Source: Bacteroidota bacterium (lineage in GTDB: Bacteria; Bacteroidota; Bacteroidia; Bacteroidales; PXBB01). From it: a stretch of DNA of 9,372 bases. The stretch covers positions 1 through 9,372 of the forward strand of contig JAKIYU010000084.1 of NCBI GenBank assembly GCA_022708385.1, given 5' to 3'. Below are positions 1-7,358 of this stretch, piece after piece. Below the pieces are notes generated by a model, which saw nothing but the letters and a program-made list of their open reading frames with translations, did no database searches and had not been told where the DNA came from. Made by a program: the position numbers and the translations under genes. The stretch's first letter is position 1; each line of letters opens with the position of its first letter.

Positions 1-198
1 ATTTATCCCTGCAATAGAAAGGTTCCAGTTTACACCATCACCCGCTGTTGAAGAAAAATAAACGCGTAATTTTAAATAATCTGCTGGTGTCGGACTTGTT
101 TCAATGGCTATATTGCCATCGGAATCCATTTTAAATTGGGCTTTCAAACCTGCATTAAATACAGTTAAAATAATAAGAAATACATAAAATTTTTTCAT
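1..198 (-). CDS. Exported protein, N-terminal part only (partial)
   Basis: The reading frame starts at an ATG (complement of 196-198) and stays open to the left edge, giving 66 visible codons. The protein begins MKKFYVFLIILTVFNAGLKA, a Sec signal peptide with a lysine n-region and a hydrophobic core, with cleavage likely after the KA or just before the following QF. The mature start has a D-G-N-I-A-I stretch, then P-T-P-A-D-Y and a hydrophilic, Ser/Thr-rich segment. This resembles the start of Bacteroidota surface or tail-fibre-like proteins that begin with a short 'GNxAIG' segment, but too little is present to name a family. No clear TAnnTTTG promoter is seen upstream; the nearest approximation (complement of 241-248) has one mismatch. 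It is transcribed away from the tRNA, and its function is unknown. Confidence 0.75.
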   Translation of the reverse strand, partial: MKKFYVFLIILTVFNAGLKAQFKMDSDGNIAIETSPTPADYLKLRVYFSSTAGDGVNWNLSIAGIN

Positions 199-633
199 GG
201 TACAGCGTTTTAATTGAAATATTGTATTTGGGAAATTGGTCAAATAAAACAAGAATTTGGTTAAAATGCTAATATTTTACAATATTTTTTTGGAGGTTTT
301 AATAAAAGTTTAATCTGATGTACTAACGATACTATAAAAAAACAATGTTTTTGAGTGTGAACCTTGCCTTATAAAAATTTTGTTTAAAAATAAAGTTTTT
401 ATACCTGAGTGAGAAATTCATTTAAGTTGTTGAAAGCAACTTAAGCGTAAAGCTGCATTAAAAGTTGTACAGAAAGGTAAAAGCATTACCTGAACGACTT
501 TGGTTGCGCCGGAATTTATACTAAAAATTTCAGGATATTAAATCGGGTTTATTATAGGCAATGCATTGTTGAATTTTAAAAGATGAGATTTTCCTACAAA
601 GGTCGGGATAAACTTCTCATCCTATCTTCCCTT
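199..633. other. AT-rich intergenic gap without a recognised gene
   Basis: I find no convincing reading frame and no recognised RNA family here. The stretch holds a small hairpin at 422-444 (8-bp stem, TTAAGTTG pairing with CAACTTAA) and a 7-bp inverted repeat, GATGAGA at 582-588 with TCTCATC at 615-621. Neither is followed by a T-run that would make it a terminator. An unannotated small RNA cannot be excluded. Confidence 0.5.
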
Positions 634-663
634 AAAACAAGAAAGGCCCGCATTCGCAGGCCT
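634..663 (-). terminator. Rho-independent terminator of tRNA-His
   Basis: On the minus strand an 8-bp stem is formed by the complements of 656-663 and 644-651 (AGGCCTGC with GCGGGCCT, one G-U pair), closed by a GAAT tetraloop and followed by TTCTTGTTTT. It lies 11 bases downstream of the tRNA 3' end in the direction of transcription, so it very probably ends the tRNA transcript. Confidence 0.8.
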
Positions 664-674
664 AAAAATTTTAG

Positions 675-749
675 GGTGGAAGATGGGATTCGAACCCACG
701 GCCCTCAGAACCACAATCTGATGCTCTAACCGGCTGAGCTACATCCACC
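675..749 (-). tRNA. tRNA-His, anticodon GTG
   Basis: The minus strand folds as a full tRNA cloverleaf. It has a 7-bp acceptor GTGGATG against CTTCCAC, a D-arm GCTC...GAGC, an anticodon stem TCAGA/TCTGA around the loop TTGTGGT (anticodon GTG), and a T-arm with TTCGAAT. A G precedes the acceptor and faces C73, the G-1:C73 pair that is the identity mark of tRNA-His. The 3' CCA is not encoded (CTA follows C73) and must be added by the CCA enzyme. The sixth acceptor pair is a T-T mismatch, slightly unusual but not disabling. It is a single-gene unit with its own promoter and terminator. Confidence 0.95.
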
Positions 750-760
750 ATTTGAGATTG

Positions 761-768
761 CAAAATTA
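761..768 (-). promoter_or_regulatory. -7 promoter box of tRNA-His
   Basis: The minus strand reads TAATTTTG, a perfect match to the Bacteroidota -7 consensus TAnnTTTG, 11 bases upstream of the tRNA 5' end. The best -33-like TTTG (complement of 785-788) is only 16 bases away, shorter than the usual 19-21, so the -33 box is uncertain. Confidence 0.6.
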
Positions 769-830
769 TAAAAAAATTATATACCAAATAAAAAACAAAT
801 ACTCTTTTTATGCTTTTTCGGACTTTTCAC

Positions 831-838
831 TAAATTTG
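831..838 (+). promoter_or_regulatory. -7 promoter box of the beta-barrel gene
   Basis: TAAATTTG matches TAnnTTTG exactly. Transcription should start near 843-846, about 20 bases before the ATG at 864. This argues against the in-frame TTG at 840, which would lie at or before the transcript start. The -33 region (around 801-812) is T-rich but has no clear TTTG. Confidence 0.5.
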
Positions 839-863
839 TTTGTTTTTTCAACCCTTCCAGTTC

Positions 864-1514
864 ATGCATAAGTTTCAACAAAAATTAACACGGTTAGTAA
901 CTGTTCTATTTATTTTATTTCTGACAAATTGTATATATGCCCAAAGCTTTAACGGCGGTTTTTTTGGCGGGCTTACTGCCAGCGAAGTGTCGGGCGACAA
1001 CCTGTCGGGGCCGAATAAACTGGGCTTTAACGCAGGCCTTTTTACCAATATTAACCTGAACGATAACAGCGCTATCGAAATGCAGATTATGTATATACAG
1101 AAGGGCAGCAAGAAAAATCCCAACGAACGCAATGGCTTTACTTCCTACCGCTTTCAACTCGATTATGTCGAAATCCCTGTAATGTATAAATTTTCTATAC
1201 CCTTGTTAGATAAAATAAAGTATATTGGTAAAATATCGTATGAGGCAGGTTTGTCGTATGCCCGCCTGATGCGCTATAAAGAACTCGACAATGACAGGGA
1301 AGTATTACCCGGTGAAAAGGAGCCCTATTATTATAATGAATCTAACCTTATTCTGGGTTTTTATTATCCTCTGGGAGAACGCCTCGACCTTAGTTTCAGA
1401 AGCTCAAACTCCATAACGCCCATCCGGCCTCACAAAGGCAGGGCCACCGTTTGGTACAACTGGGGCCAGTACCATACTGTATGGACAATAAACCTGAATT
1501 ACAGATTTAAATAA
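864..1514 (+). CDS. Outer-membrane beta-barrel protein (PorT-family type)
   Basis: From the ATG at 864 the product is 216 residues. The N-terminus is a Sec signal peptide: basic MHKFQQKLTR, a hydrophobic core LVTVLFILFL, and a probable cleavage after IYA before QSF. The mature part starts with the glycine-rich strand FNGGFFGGLTASEV and continues with alternating hydrophobic/polar strands. These include AIEMQIMYIQKGSK and the segment LDYVEIPVMYKF, which is characteristic of the outer-membrane beta-barrel family that includes PorT (PF13568-type). The chain ends in the aromatic strand WTINLNYRF, as barrels inserted by BamA do. Family membership is well supported by these motifs. Identity as the type IX secretion component PorT itself is not, since the family is large and the neighbours are not secretion genes. 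The ATG was preferred to an in-frame TTG at 840 because it gives a proper signal peptide and fits the upstream -7 box. ubiX follows after 37 bases. Confidence 0.8.
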   Translation: MHKFQQKLTRLVTVLFILFLTNCIYAQSFNGGFFGGLTASEVSGDNLSGPNKLGFNAGLFTNINLNDNSAIEMQIMYIQKGSKKNPNERNGFTSYRFQLDYVEIPVMYKFSIPLLDKIKYIGKISYEAGLSYARLMRYKELDNDREVLPGEKEPYYYNESNLILGFYYPLGERLDLSFRSSNSITPIRPHKGRATVWYNWGQYHTVWTINLNYRFK

Positions 1515-1551
1515 ACACATTGTATTTAGATTTCTATATTATAAGGCAAGC

Positions 1552-2127
1552 ATGATAAAACATAAAATAGTTGTTGCAGTTACAGGTGCCAGTGGGGCTG
1601 TATATGCGCAATTATTGCTGACAAAACTGGAAAAACTCAGCTTACAGATTGACACCTGCAGCCTTGTCTTTTCCGATTGCGGGAAGCAGGTATGGGCCTA
1701 TGAATTGGGAAACGATAATTATTTGAAAAGCCCCTTTTCCCTTTATAAAAATGATGATTTATTTGCACCTTTTGCTTCAGGCTCATCAGGTTACGATGCC
1801 ATGATTATTTGCCCCTGCACGATGGGTACACTTGGCAGAATTGCTTCGGGTACAGCCGGCGATCTTATTGCACGCGCAGCCGATGTGATGCTTAAAGAAA
1901 GAAAAAAACTGATACTCGTTACACGCGAAATGCCTTTAAGCCTGATTCATATCAACAACATGAAATCAGTGACTGAAGCCGGTGGTATTATTTGTCCCGC
2001 TTCACCTGCGTTTTACAGCAAACCAAAAAAAAAGGACGCTCTGTTAAGCACCGTAATTGATAAAATTTTATCTTTGGCAGGTTTTGAAACCGATACCTAT
2101 AAATGGGGACAACAAAAGAGAACGTAA
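1552..2127 (+). CDS. ubiX: Flavin prenyltransferase UbiX
   Basis: This 191-residue protein is the normal length for UbiX, which joins dimethylallyl phosphate to reduced FMN to make prenylated FMN, the cofactor of UbiD-type decarboxylases. The Rossmann-like N-terminus has the TGASGA motif (11-16), including the conserved serine S14. Further family marks are the CPCTMGTLGRIASG stretch (88-100) with TAGDLI, REMPLSLIH (125-133) containing the conserved arginine that contacts substrate phosphate, and PAFY (152-155) near the C-terminus. It is a soluble cytoplasmic enzyme that normally forms a dodecamer. No ubiD partner is in the window, so the decarboxylation it supports (quinone or aromatic-acid metabolism) cannot be told. 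An AAGG lies about 8 bases before the ATG. holA begins on the base directly after its TAA stop. Confidence 0.93.
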   Translation: MIKHKIVVAVTGASGAVYAQLLLTKLEKLSLQIDTCSLVFSDCGKQVWAYELGNDNYLKSPFSLYKNDDLFAPFASGSSGYDAMIICPCTMGTLGRIASGTAGDLIARAADVMLKERKKLILVTREMPLSLIHINNMKSVTEAGGIICPASPAFYSKPKKKDALLSTVIDKILSLAGFETDTYKWGQQKRT

Positions 2128-3129
2128 GTGGACTTTAAACAAATAAAAGAAAGCATAGAAAAAAAAGTTTTTTATCCTGTCTATTTTCTGATGGGGGAGG
2201 AGCCATATTATATTGATGTTATTGCCGACCTTTTAGCTGAGCAGGTGCTAACCGAAGATGAAAAGGAATTCAACCAGATTATTATTTACGGCAGAGAAAC
2301 GGATATTGCCACTGTGATAAGCCATGCCAAGAGATTTCCCATGATGGCCAACTACCAGGTGGTTATTGTGAGAGAAGCCCAGAATATCGACGATATCGAG
2401 GCGCTTAAAGCTTACATCGAAAACCCCTTGACATCCACAATATTGGTGATATGCTATAAATACAAAACCATTGACAAACGCAAACTGTTTGCTAAGGCCA
2501 TCGATAAAAAAGGGGTTCTTTTTGAGTCAAAAAAATTGTACGACAACCAGATTCCTGATTGGATTAATGCCTATATCAGAGGTTTGGGCTATAAGATGAA
2601 CCAATATGCGGTTCAACTGCTTTCGGATTATATAGGCAGCGACCTTACCCGTATCACTAATGAAATTCAGAAACTTATCATCAATATTCCCCAGAATAAG
2701 GAGATTACTGTGGACGATATTGAAATGAATATTGGTATCAGTAAGGATTTTAATGTTTTTGAACTGCAAAAGGCTTTGGGCAAAAAACAAGTTTTAAAGG
2801 CCTATAAAATTGCCCAGTATTTTGTGCGCAATCCTAAAGAAAACCCTATTCAGCAAATTCTTATAATTTTATTTGGTTTCTTCAGCAAAGTGCTTCTTTT
2901 TCATACTTTAAAAAACAAAACCGACAGAAATGAAGTAGCCGCTGTCTTATCGGTTAATCCTGCCTTTGTCGAAGATTACAAAACGGCTGCACGTAATTAC
3001 TCCATTTCAAAACTTGCCGAAATTTTTTCGTGTTTGCGTGAAGCCGACACGAAATCGAAAGGTATTGAACTAACGGGCAAAAACGATGATGCCATATACA
3101 AAGAGTTGTTATTTAAAATCTTACATTGA
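2128..3129 (+). CDS. holA: DNA polymerase III delta subunit (clamp loader)
   Basis: The 333-residue product has the length and opening of bacterial HolA: the segment FYPVYFLMGEEPYYID (15-30) is the delta-subunit signature near the N-terminus. Later landmarks are PMMANYQVVIVREAQNI in the degenerate AAA+ core, LSDYIGSDLTRITNEIQKL around 165-183, and the collar-domain stretch NVFELQKALGKK...RNPKENPIQQILIILFGFF. In the clamp loader, delta opens the beta sliding-clamp ring; it lacks a working P-loop, as seen here. The start is GTG, immediately after the ubiX TAA with no gap. No ATG occurs before residue 22, so GTG is the only start that keeps the conserved N-terminus. Translational coupling to ubiX is likely. 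The EVE gene follows after 12 bases. Confidence 0.93.
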   Translation: MDFKQIKESIEKKVFYPVYFLMGEEPYYIDVIADLLAEQVLTEDEKEFNQIIIYGRETDIATVISHAKRFPMMANYQVVIVREAQNIDDIEALKAYIENPLTSTILVICYKYKTIDKRKLFAKAIDKKGVLFESKKLYDNQIPDWINAYIRGLGYKMNQYAVQLLSDYIGSDLTRITNEIQKLIINIPQNKEITVDDIEMNIGISKDFNVFELQKALGKKQVLKAYKIAQYFVRNPKENPIQQILIILFGFFSKVLLFHTLKNKTDRNEVAAVLSVNPAFVEDYKTAARNYSISKLAEIFSCLREADTKSKGIELTGKNDDAIYKELLFKILH

Positions 3130-3141
3130 TTTTTTGAGCGC

Positions 3142-3567
3142 ATGAATTACTGGCTTGTTAAAACAGAACCTCATACCTATTCCTGGCAACAATTCATATC
3201 CGATGGCTTTACCGTTTGGGATGGTGTGCGAAATTACCAGGTGCGTAACTATTTGCGGCAAATGAAAATCGGCGACCCTGTGCTCTTTTATCACAGTGGT
3301 AACGAAAAGAAAATAACAGGTCTTGCCCAAATTTCCAGGGAGGCTTTCCCTGACCCTACAACAGACGACAACCGATGGCTTTCCGTGAAGCTTGTGCCGG
3401 TTCAGACTTTAAATAAATTTGTTACCTTAGAACAAATAAAAAACGAAATACAATTAAAAGATGTACTTTTACTCAGGCAATCGCGTTTATCCGTTATACC
3501 TTTAAATTTTGAGCAATTCAGGATAATTTGTAGTTTGGGAGCTATCAACATTCAACAGTACAGATGA
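3142..3567 (+). CDS. Stand-alone EVE-domain protein
   Basis: This 141-residue protein is essentially a single EVE domain, a PUA-like fold. Family motifs are in order: YWLVKTEP at 3-10, the VWDGVRNYQVRN core (25-36), GDPVLFYHSG (44-53), the GLAQI strand (60-64), and the closing RLSVIPLNFEQFRII (115-129). EVE proteins of this size are common in bacteria and are related to human THYN1. Their aromatic pocket binds modified bases such as 5-methylcytosine derivatives in the members studied; the ligand here is unknown. The ATG at 3142 gives the canonical MNYWLVKTEP start. It sits between holA (12-base gap) and the TonB-dependent receptor gene, whose ATG overlaps this gene's TGA in the sequence ATGA. 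Domain assignment is secure; the biological role is not. Confidence 0.92.
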   Translation: MNYWLVKTEPHTYSWQQFISDGFTVWDGVRNYQVRNYLRQMKIGDPVLFYHSGNEKKITGLAQISREAFPDPTTDDNRWLSVKLVPVQTLNKFVTLEQIKNEIQLKDVLLLRQSRLSVIPLNFEQFRIICSLGAINIQQYR

Positions 3568-5861
3568 AGAAATTTTTATTTTTTACCATTTTTATTATTT
3601 ATGCCCTGACCACTTTAGGTCAAACTTCAACAGTGAGAGGGTTTGTATATTCAAAGGAGACGGGTGAACCCATTCTCTATACCAATGTGTATTTGTATAA
3701 AACGTCTTATGGCATTGCCACGGATGTTGACGGATTTTATAATATTACAAAAATTCCTCCCGGCAAATATACACTTATGGTTACTTATGTGGGCTTCGAT
3801 ACCATGCAGGTTGAAGTGAACCTTAAGCCGGGTGAAATATTGACCAAAAACCTGTATCTGTCACCTTCAGCTCAGGTACTTGAAAGTTTCAGCGTTACTG
3901 CCGATAAAATTGAAGCCAAAACCGAAACCAAAACATCTGTTATTAAAATATCGCCGCGGCAGATAAAACAACTGCCATCTATTGGTGGGCAGCCCGACCT
4001 TGCGCAGTATCTCCAGGTACTGCCGGGGGTAATTTTTACTGGCGACCAGGGGGGGCAGCTTTATATACGCGGCGGGTCGCCCATACAGAACAAGGTTTTG
4101 CTCGACGGCATGGTCATTTATAATCCCTTCCATTCTATTGGTTTGTTCTCTGTTTTTGAAACGGATCTCATACGTACGGCAGATGTATTTACCGGAGGTT
4201 TTGGCGCCGAATACGGCGGCCGAATTTCGTCGGTTATGGATATTACCACAAGAGATGGCAACCGTTCCCGCTTTAGTGGCAAACTGGGCGCCAGCACGTT
4301 TGGCGCCAATGCTATTGTTGAAGGCCCTCTCGGAAAGATAAAAAACAACAATATGGCATCCTCCTCATTTGTCATTGCTGCCAAACAATCCTATCTTAAA
4401 GAAAGTTCAAGAATTTTTTATAATTATATCGATACGGCCGGCTTACCCTTTAATTTTACAGATATTTACGGTAAACTTTCTTTTACTGCCCCAAATGGTA
4501 GTAAACTAAACCTTTTCGGCTTTAATTTTAACGATAATGTTAGTTACAGAGGTTTTTCCGATTTTAAATGGAATAATCTGGGCGCAGGCGCCAATTTCAT
4601 CTTAATTCCTGAGGCCACTTCCACACTTATTAAAGGCAATATTGCCTACTCCGATTATAAAATATCTCTCATGGAAGGGAATTTACTGCCGCGCACCAGC
4701 GAGATTGGTGGTTTTAACCTGGGGCTTGAATTTACCTATTATGTGGGTAACGACGAACTCAATTATGGTTTGGAAATGCAAGGCTTTAAAACGGCATTCG
4801 ATTATTATAACGGCGTAAACCTGAAAATATCGCAAAATCAGAATACAACAGAACTGGGAGGCTATGTCAAGTACAAAAAAACAATAGGTAAGCTCCTGCT
4901 GGAACCCAGTATGAGAACCCAATGGTATGCGTCACTTTCTACATTTTCGCCTGAACCACGTTTGGCTGCAAAATATAACCTTAATGACAATATCAGGATT
5001 AAATTTGCAGGCGGATTTTACTCCCAGAATTTTATCAGTGCAACTTCCGACAGGGATGTGGTTAACCTCTTTTATGGCTTTTTATCGGGACCCGAAAACC
5101 TTCAGGAATTATTCGATGGTAAGGAAGTTACCCATAAATTGCAAAAATCGCAACACGCCATCCTGGGTGTAGAGCTCGATGTGATTAAAAACATGACAAT
5201 AAATCTGGAAGGCTATTATAAATATTTCCCGCAGCTTACCACCATCAACAGGGATAAAATTTTCGAAGATAATGGTGACAACTGGCAGATACCCGACCGC
5301 CTGAAGAAAGATTTCATTATCGAAAGCGGCGAAGCCAAAGGCGTTGACCTGTCGCTTAAATACGAATTGAAGAATATGTACCTCTGGGGGGTGTATTCAC
5401 TAAGCTATGTTAACAGGTACGATGGCATAAAGACCTATTACCCGCACTACGACAGGCGCCACAATGCAAATATTGTAGGCACCTATACCTGGGGAATGAA
5501 AAATTCATGGGAACTTAGCCTCAGATGGAATCTGGGTTCCGGATTTCCCTTTACCAAAACGCAGGGGTATTACGAAAGCCTCAATTTTTCCGGTGGTATA
5601 AATACCGATTACACCACTGTTAATGGCATAATGGGTGTGCTGTATGATGAATACAATACCGGACGCTTACCTTACTACCACCGCCTCGACATGAACATAA
5701 AAAAGAAATATGAACTGAGAAAAAACGCAAATATGGAAATAAACCTGGGGGCCACCAACATTTATAACAGGAAAAATATTTTCTATTTCGACCGTATCAA
5801 ACACGAACGTATTGACCAGCTCCCTCTTATGCCCAGCCTTGGGATGCAGGTAAGCTTCTGA
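3564..5861 (+). CDS. TonB-dependent receptor with carboxypeptidase-regulatory-like domain
   Basis: The product is a 765-residue outer-membrane transporter. Residues 1-20 form a signal peptide (MKKFLFFTIFIIYALTTLGQ). Residues 22-100 match the carboxypeptidase-regulatory-like/CNA-B-like domain of many Bacteroidota receptors, with GEPILYTNVYLY, TDVDGFYNITKIPPGKYTL and VGFD. The plug domain follows at roughly 125-235: QVLPGVIFTG, LYIRGGSPIQNKVLLDGM, YNPFHSIGLFSVF and FGAEYGGRISSVMDI. The remainder is a 22-strand-type barrel ending in MQVSF, a typical C-terminal aromatic barrel signal. It imports an unknown substrate using TonB/ExbBD energy. No SusD-like lipoprotein follows, so it is not a SusCD glycan pair, and the compact size also differs from SusC (about 1000 residues). 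It overlaps the EVE gene by four bases (ATGA), suggesting translational coupling, and converges with the deformylase gene after 20 bases. Confidence 0.92.
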   Translation: MKKFLFFTIFIIYALTTLGQTSTVRGFVYSKETGEPILYTNVYLYKTSYGIATDVDGFYNITKIPPGKYTLMVTYVGFDTMQVEVNLKPGEILTKNLYLSPSAQVLESFSVTADKIEAKTETKTSVIKISPRQIKQLPSIGGQPDLAQYLQVLPGVIFTGDQGGQLYIRGGSPIQNKVLLDGMVIYNPFHSIGLFSVFETDLIRTADVFTGGFGAEYGGRISSVMDITTRDGNRSRFSGKLGASTFGANAIVEGPLGKIKNNNMASSSFVIAAKQSYLKESSRIFYNYIDTAGLPFNFTDIYGKLSFTAPNGSKLNLFGFNFNDNVSYRGFSDFKWNNLGAGANFILIPEATSTLIKGNIAYSDYKISLMEGNLLPRTSEIGGFNLGLEFTYYVGNDELNYGLEMQGFKTAFDYYNGVNLKISQNQNTTELGGYVKYKKTIGKLLLEPSMRTQWYASLSTFSPEPRLAAKYNLNDNIRIKFAGGFYSQNFISATSDRDVVNLFYGFLSGPENLQELFDGKEVTHKLQKSQHAILGVELDVIKNMTINLEGYYKYFPQLTTINRDKIFEDNGDNWQIPDRLKKDFIIESGEAKGVDLSLKYELKNMYLWGVYSLSYVNRYDGIKTYYPHYDRRHNANIVGTYTWGMKNSWELSLRWNLGSGFPFTKTQGYYESLNFSGGINTDYTTVNGIMGVLYDEYNTGRLPYYHRLDMNIKKKYELRKNANMEINLGATNIYNRKNIFYFDRIKHERIDQLPLMPSLGMQVSF

Positions 5862-5881
5862 CAGGAGTCGGTTTTCACTAT

Positions 5882-6604
5882 TCAGTTTTCAGGGAACAAT
5901 TCGGCCGGTAAAATAGTAAACAGATGTTTGTTTTTATTCACATACTGGTCGAAGAACATAATGCCGTTAAGGTGGTCAATCTCGTGCTGAAAAATATGGG
6001 CGGTGTACCAATGGACAATTTTCTCGTTTTTAATAGTGCCATCGGGCAGGTAATACTCGACCCTTACCCATAGAGCCCTGAATGAGGAGTCAATAACATT
6101 GGGATAATCTGAGGTTTGAGGCACGGATAAACAGCCGTCCCAACGTCTTACAAGCGTATCGGAATATTCCACAATACGTGGGTTCAAATACACCTCAAAG
6201 GAACGGTTCATCGAATTACCCTTGTCGTAGCGCTGTACCCATACAATTCTCCGGTTAATACCCACCTGGGGCGCTGCTATGCCAACACCGCCTGCATGCC
6301 TGACAGTAGTGTACATACGGTCGGTTAAGTATCCGATTAGCGTATCGCCTATGTGGACATTCTTCGCCATAGTGCGCAATATTACCGAATCGGGTTGAAC
6401 GAAAATATTCATAACACGCATGGCCGTTGAAGAATCCCCGGCCATAATTGTGTCAATCTCAGCTTGCGTAAAAGCCAGGGGCTGCCTTAAAGGTGGCTCG
6501 GTAGGAGGAAGTAAGGGGGATTCCTTTTTACATTGAAGACTCATCGTAGCTGCGATGAGGAAAATATAAAACATATATACTGATTTTAATACAGGCCTTT
6601 TCAT
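5882..6604 (-). CDS. Exported (lipoprotein-like) peptide deformylase homologue
   Basis: From the ATG at 6604 the product is 240 residues. The C-terminal 165 residues carry all three deformylase motifs: GVGIAAPQ (106-113), DGCLS (156-160, with Asp in place of the usual Glu) and QHEIDH (206-211). The Cys and both His metal ligands and the catalytic Glu are therefore present, and the fold should be active. Unusually, the enzyme is preceded by MKRPVLKSVYMFYIFLIAAT, a hydrophobic export signal. The sequence SLQ-Cys-KKE follows, resembling a lipoprotein processing site although Gln at -1 is not the standard residue. A linker, PLLPPTEPPLRQP, comes next. Normal deformylases are cytoplasmic and act on nascent chains, so this one probably works in the envelope on an unknown formylated substrate. 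A TTG 16 codons upstream is in frame, but it lies inside the -33 box and would hide the signal peptide. The gene has its own promoter. Confidence 0.88.
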   Translation of the reverse strand: MKRPVLKSVYMFYIFLIAATMSLQCKKESPLLPPTEPPLRQPLAFTQAEIDTIMAGDSSTAMRVMNIFVQPDSVILRTMAKNVHIGDTLIGYLTDRMYTTVRHAGGVGIAAPQVGINRRIVWVQRYDKGNSMNRSFEVYLNPRIVEYSDTLVRRWDGCLSVPQTSDYPNVIDSSFRALWVRVEYYLPDGTIKNEKIVHWYTAHIFQHEIDHLNGIMFFDQYVNKNKHLFTILPAELFPEN

Positions 6605-6622
6605 GGCAAAATTATTTTGTAA

Positions 6623-6654
6623 CAAACTTACTATATGTTTTTCAAAAAACAAAA
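6623..6654 (-). promoter_or_regulatory. Promoter of the exported deformylase gene
   Basis: On the minus strand TTTTG (complement of 6650-6654) and TAAGTTTG (complement of 6623-6630) are separated by exactly 19 bases. This matches the Bacteroidota primary-sigma consensus TTTG-N19-21-TAnnTTTG. Transcription should start about 10 bases before the ATG at 6604, leaving a very short leader. The box excludes the upstream TTG as the start codon. Confidence 0.75.
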
Positions 6655-6661
6655 TAATTTA

Positions 6662-7312
6662 TTAGATAAGCCTGCCGTCTTTCATTTTAATTTTTCGGTC
6701 GGCCATAGCCGCCAGTTCGTCGTTGTGTGTAACAATAACAAATGTCTGGCTGAATTTATCTCTCAGGTCGAAAAAAAGTTTGTGGAGTTCACGGGCATTT
6801 TCAGAGTCAAGGTTGCCCGAAGGCTCGTCGGCTAGTATAACTGCAGGGTCATTAACAAGGGCACGTGCTACCGCTACCCGCTGCTGTTCGCCGCCCGATA
6901 ATTGGGAAGGCTTGTGCTCAAGGCGCTCACTAATCCCCAGATAGGTAAGTATGCTTTTAGCTTTTTCGATAGCTTTGCTTTTGGGTTTGCCTGCTATAAG
7001 TGCAGGTAAAAATGCATTTTCGAGTGCAGTGAATTCAGGCAGCAGGTGATGAAACTGAAATACAAACCCAATGTGTTTGTTGCGGAACCTGGCTTTTGCA
7101 TTTTCATTCATTTGCGACACATTAATATTGTCGATGGTTATCAGGCCGCTGTCGGCTTTATCAATAGTGCCTAAAATATGCAGCAATGTGGTTTTTCCGG
7201 CTCCCGATGCCCCCACAATAGTTACTATTTCGCCTTTTTTAACCTCCAGACTTACTTCTTTGAGTACTGCCAGAGTGCCATATTTTTTAGAAATGCCGGT
7301 TCCTTTTATCAT
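6662..7312 (-). CDS. LolD-like ABC transporter ATP-binding protein
   Basis: This 216-residue protein is a single ABC ATPase domain. It has Walker A GASGAGKTT (34-42), the Q-loop glutamine in GFVFQFHHLLPEF (82-94), the signature LSGGEQQR (138-145), Walker B VILADEPSGNLD (158-169) with catalytic E163, and the H-loop His196 in VTHND. The FQFHHLLPEFTALEN stretch is typical of the LolD/MacB-like group, which powers lipoprotein release to the outer membrane or related extraction tasks. No LolC/E-type permease gene is adjacent. LolD genes standing alone are common in Bacteroidota, but specific LolD function remains inference. The ATG at 7312 gives the full N-terminal strand MIKGTGISKKYG. The deformylase gene lies downstream in the same direction with its own promoter. 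Confidence 0.85.
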   Translation of the reverse strand: MIKGTGISKKYGTLAVLKEVSLEVKKGEIVTIVGASGAGKTTLLHILGTIDKADSGLITIDNINVSQMNENAKARFRNKHIGFVFQFHHLLPEFTALENAFLPALIAGKPKSKAIEKAKSILTYLGISERLEHKPSQLSGGEQQRVAVARALVNDPAVILADEPSGNLDSENARELHKLFFDLRDKFSQTFVIVTHNDELAAMADRKIKMKDGRLI

Positions 7313-7328
7313 ACATTCTTTTTTACTA

Positions 7329-7336
7329 CAAAATTA
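7329..7336 (-). promoter_or_regulatory. -7 promoter box of the LolD-like gene
   Basis: The minus strand reads TAATTTTG, matching TAnnTTTG, 16 bases upstream of the ATG. A CTGG 18 bases further upstream is the only -33 candidate and is weak. Confidence 0.5.
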
Positions 7337-7358
7337 TTATTTTTTTGATTTTAACCAG

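Noticed and set aside
422..621. Short inverted repeats in the left intergenic gap considered as a structured RNA.
   Set aside because: Stems of 7-8 bp in AT-rich DNA, with no T-run and no known riboswitch or small-RNA motif.
875..1157. Open minus-strand frames opposite the beta-barrel gene, and similar ones opposite holA, the receptor, the LolD-like gene and the 203-residue gene.
   Set aside because: They mirror clearly coding frames, have no family motifs or promoters of their own, and are shadows of the real genes.
864..1514. Naming the beta-barrel gene porT.
   Set aside because: Only family-level motifs are visible and no type IX secretion gene is nearby.
3564..5861. Receptor considered as a SusC glycan importer.
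   Set aside because: No SusD gene follows; the next gene is convergent, and the protein is shorter than typical SusC.
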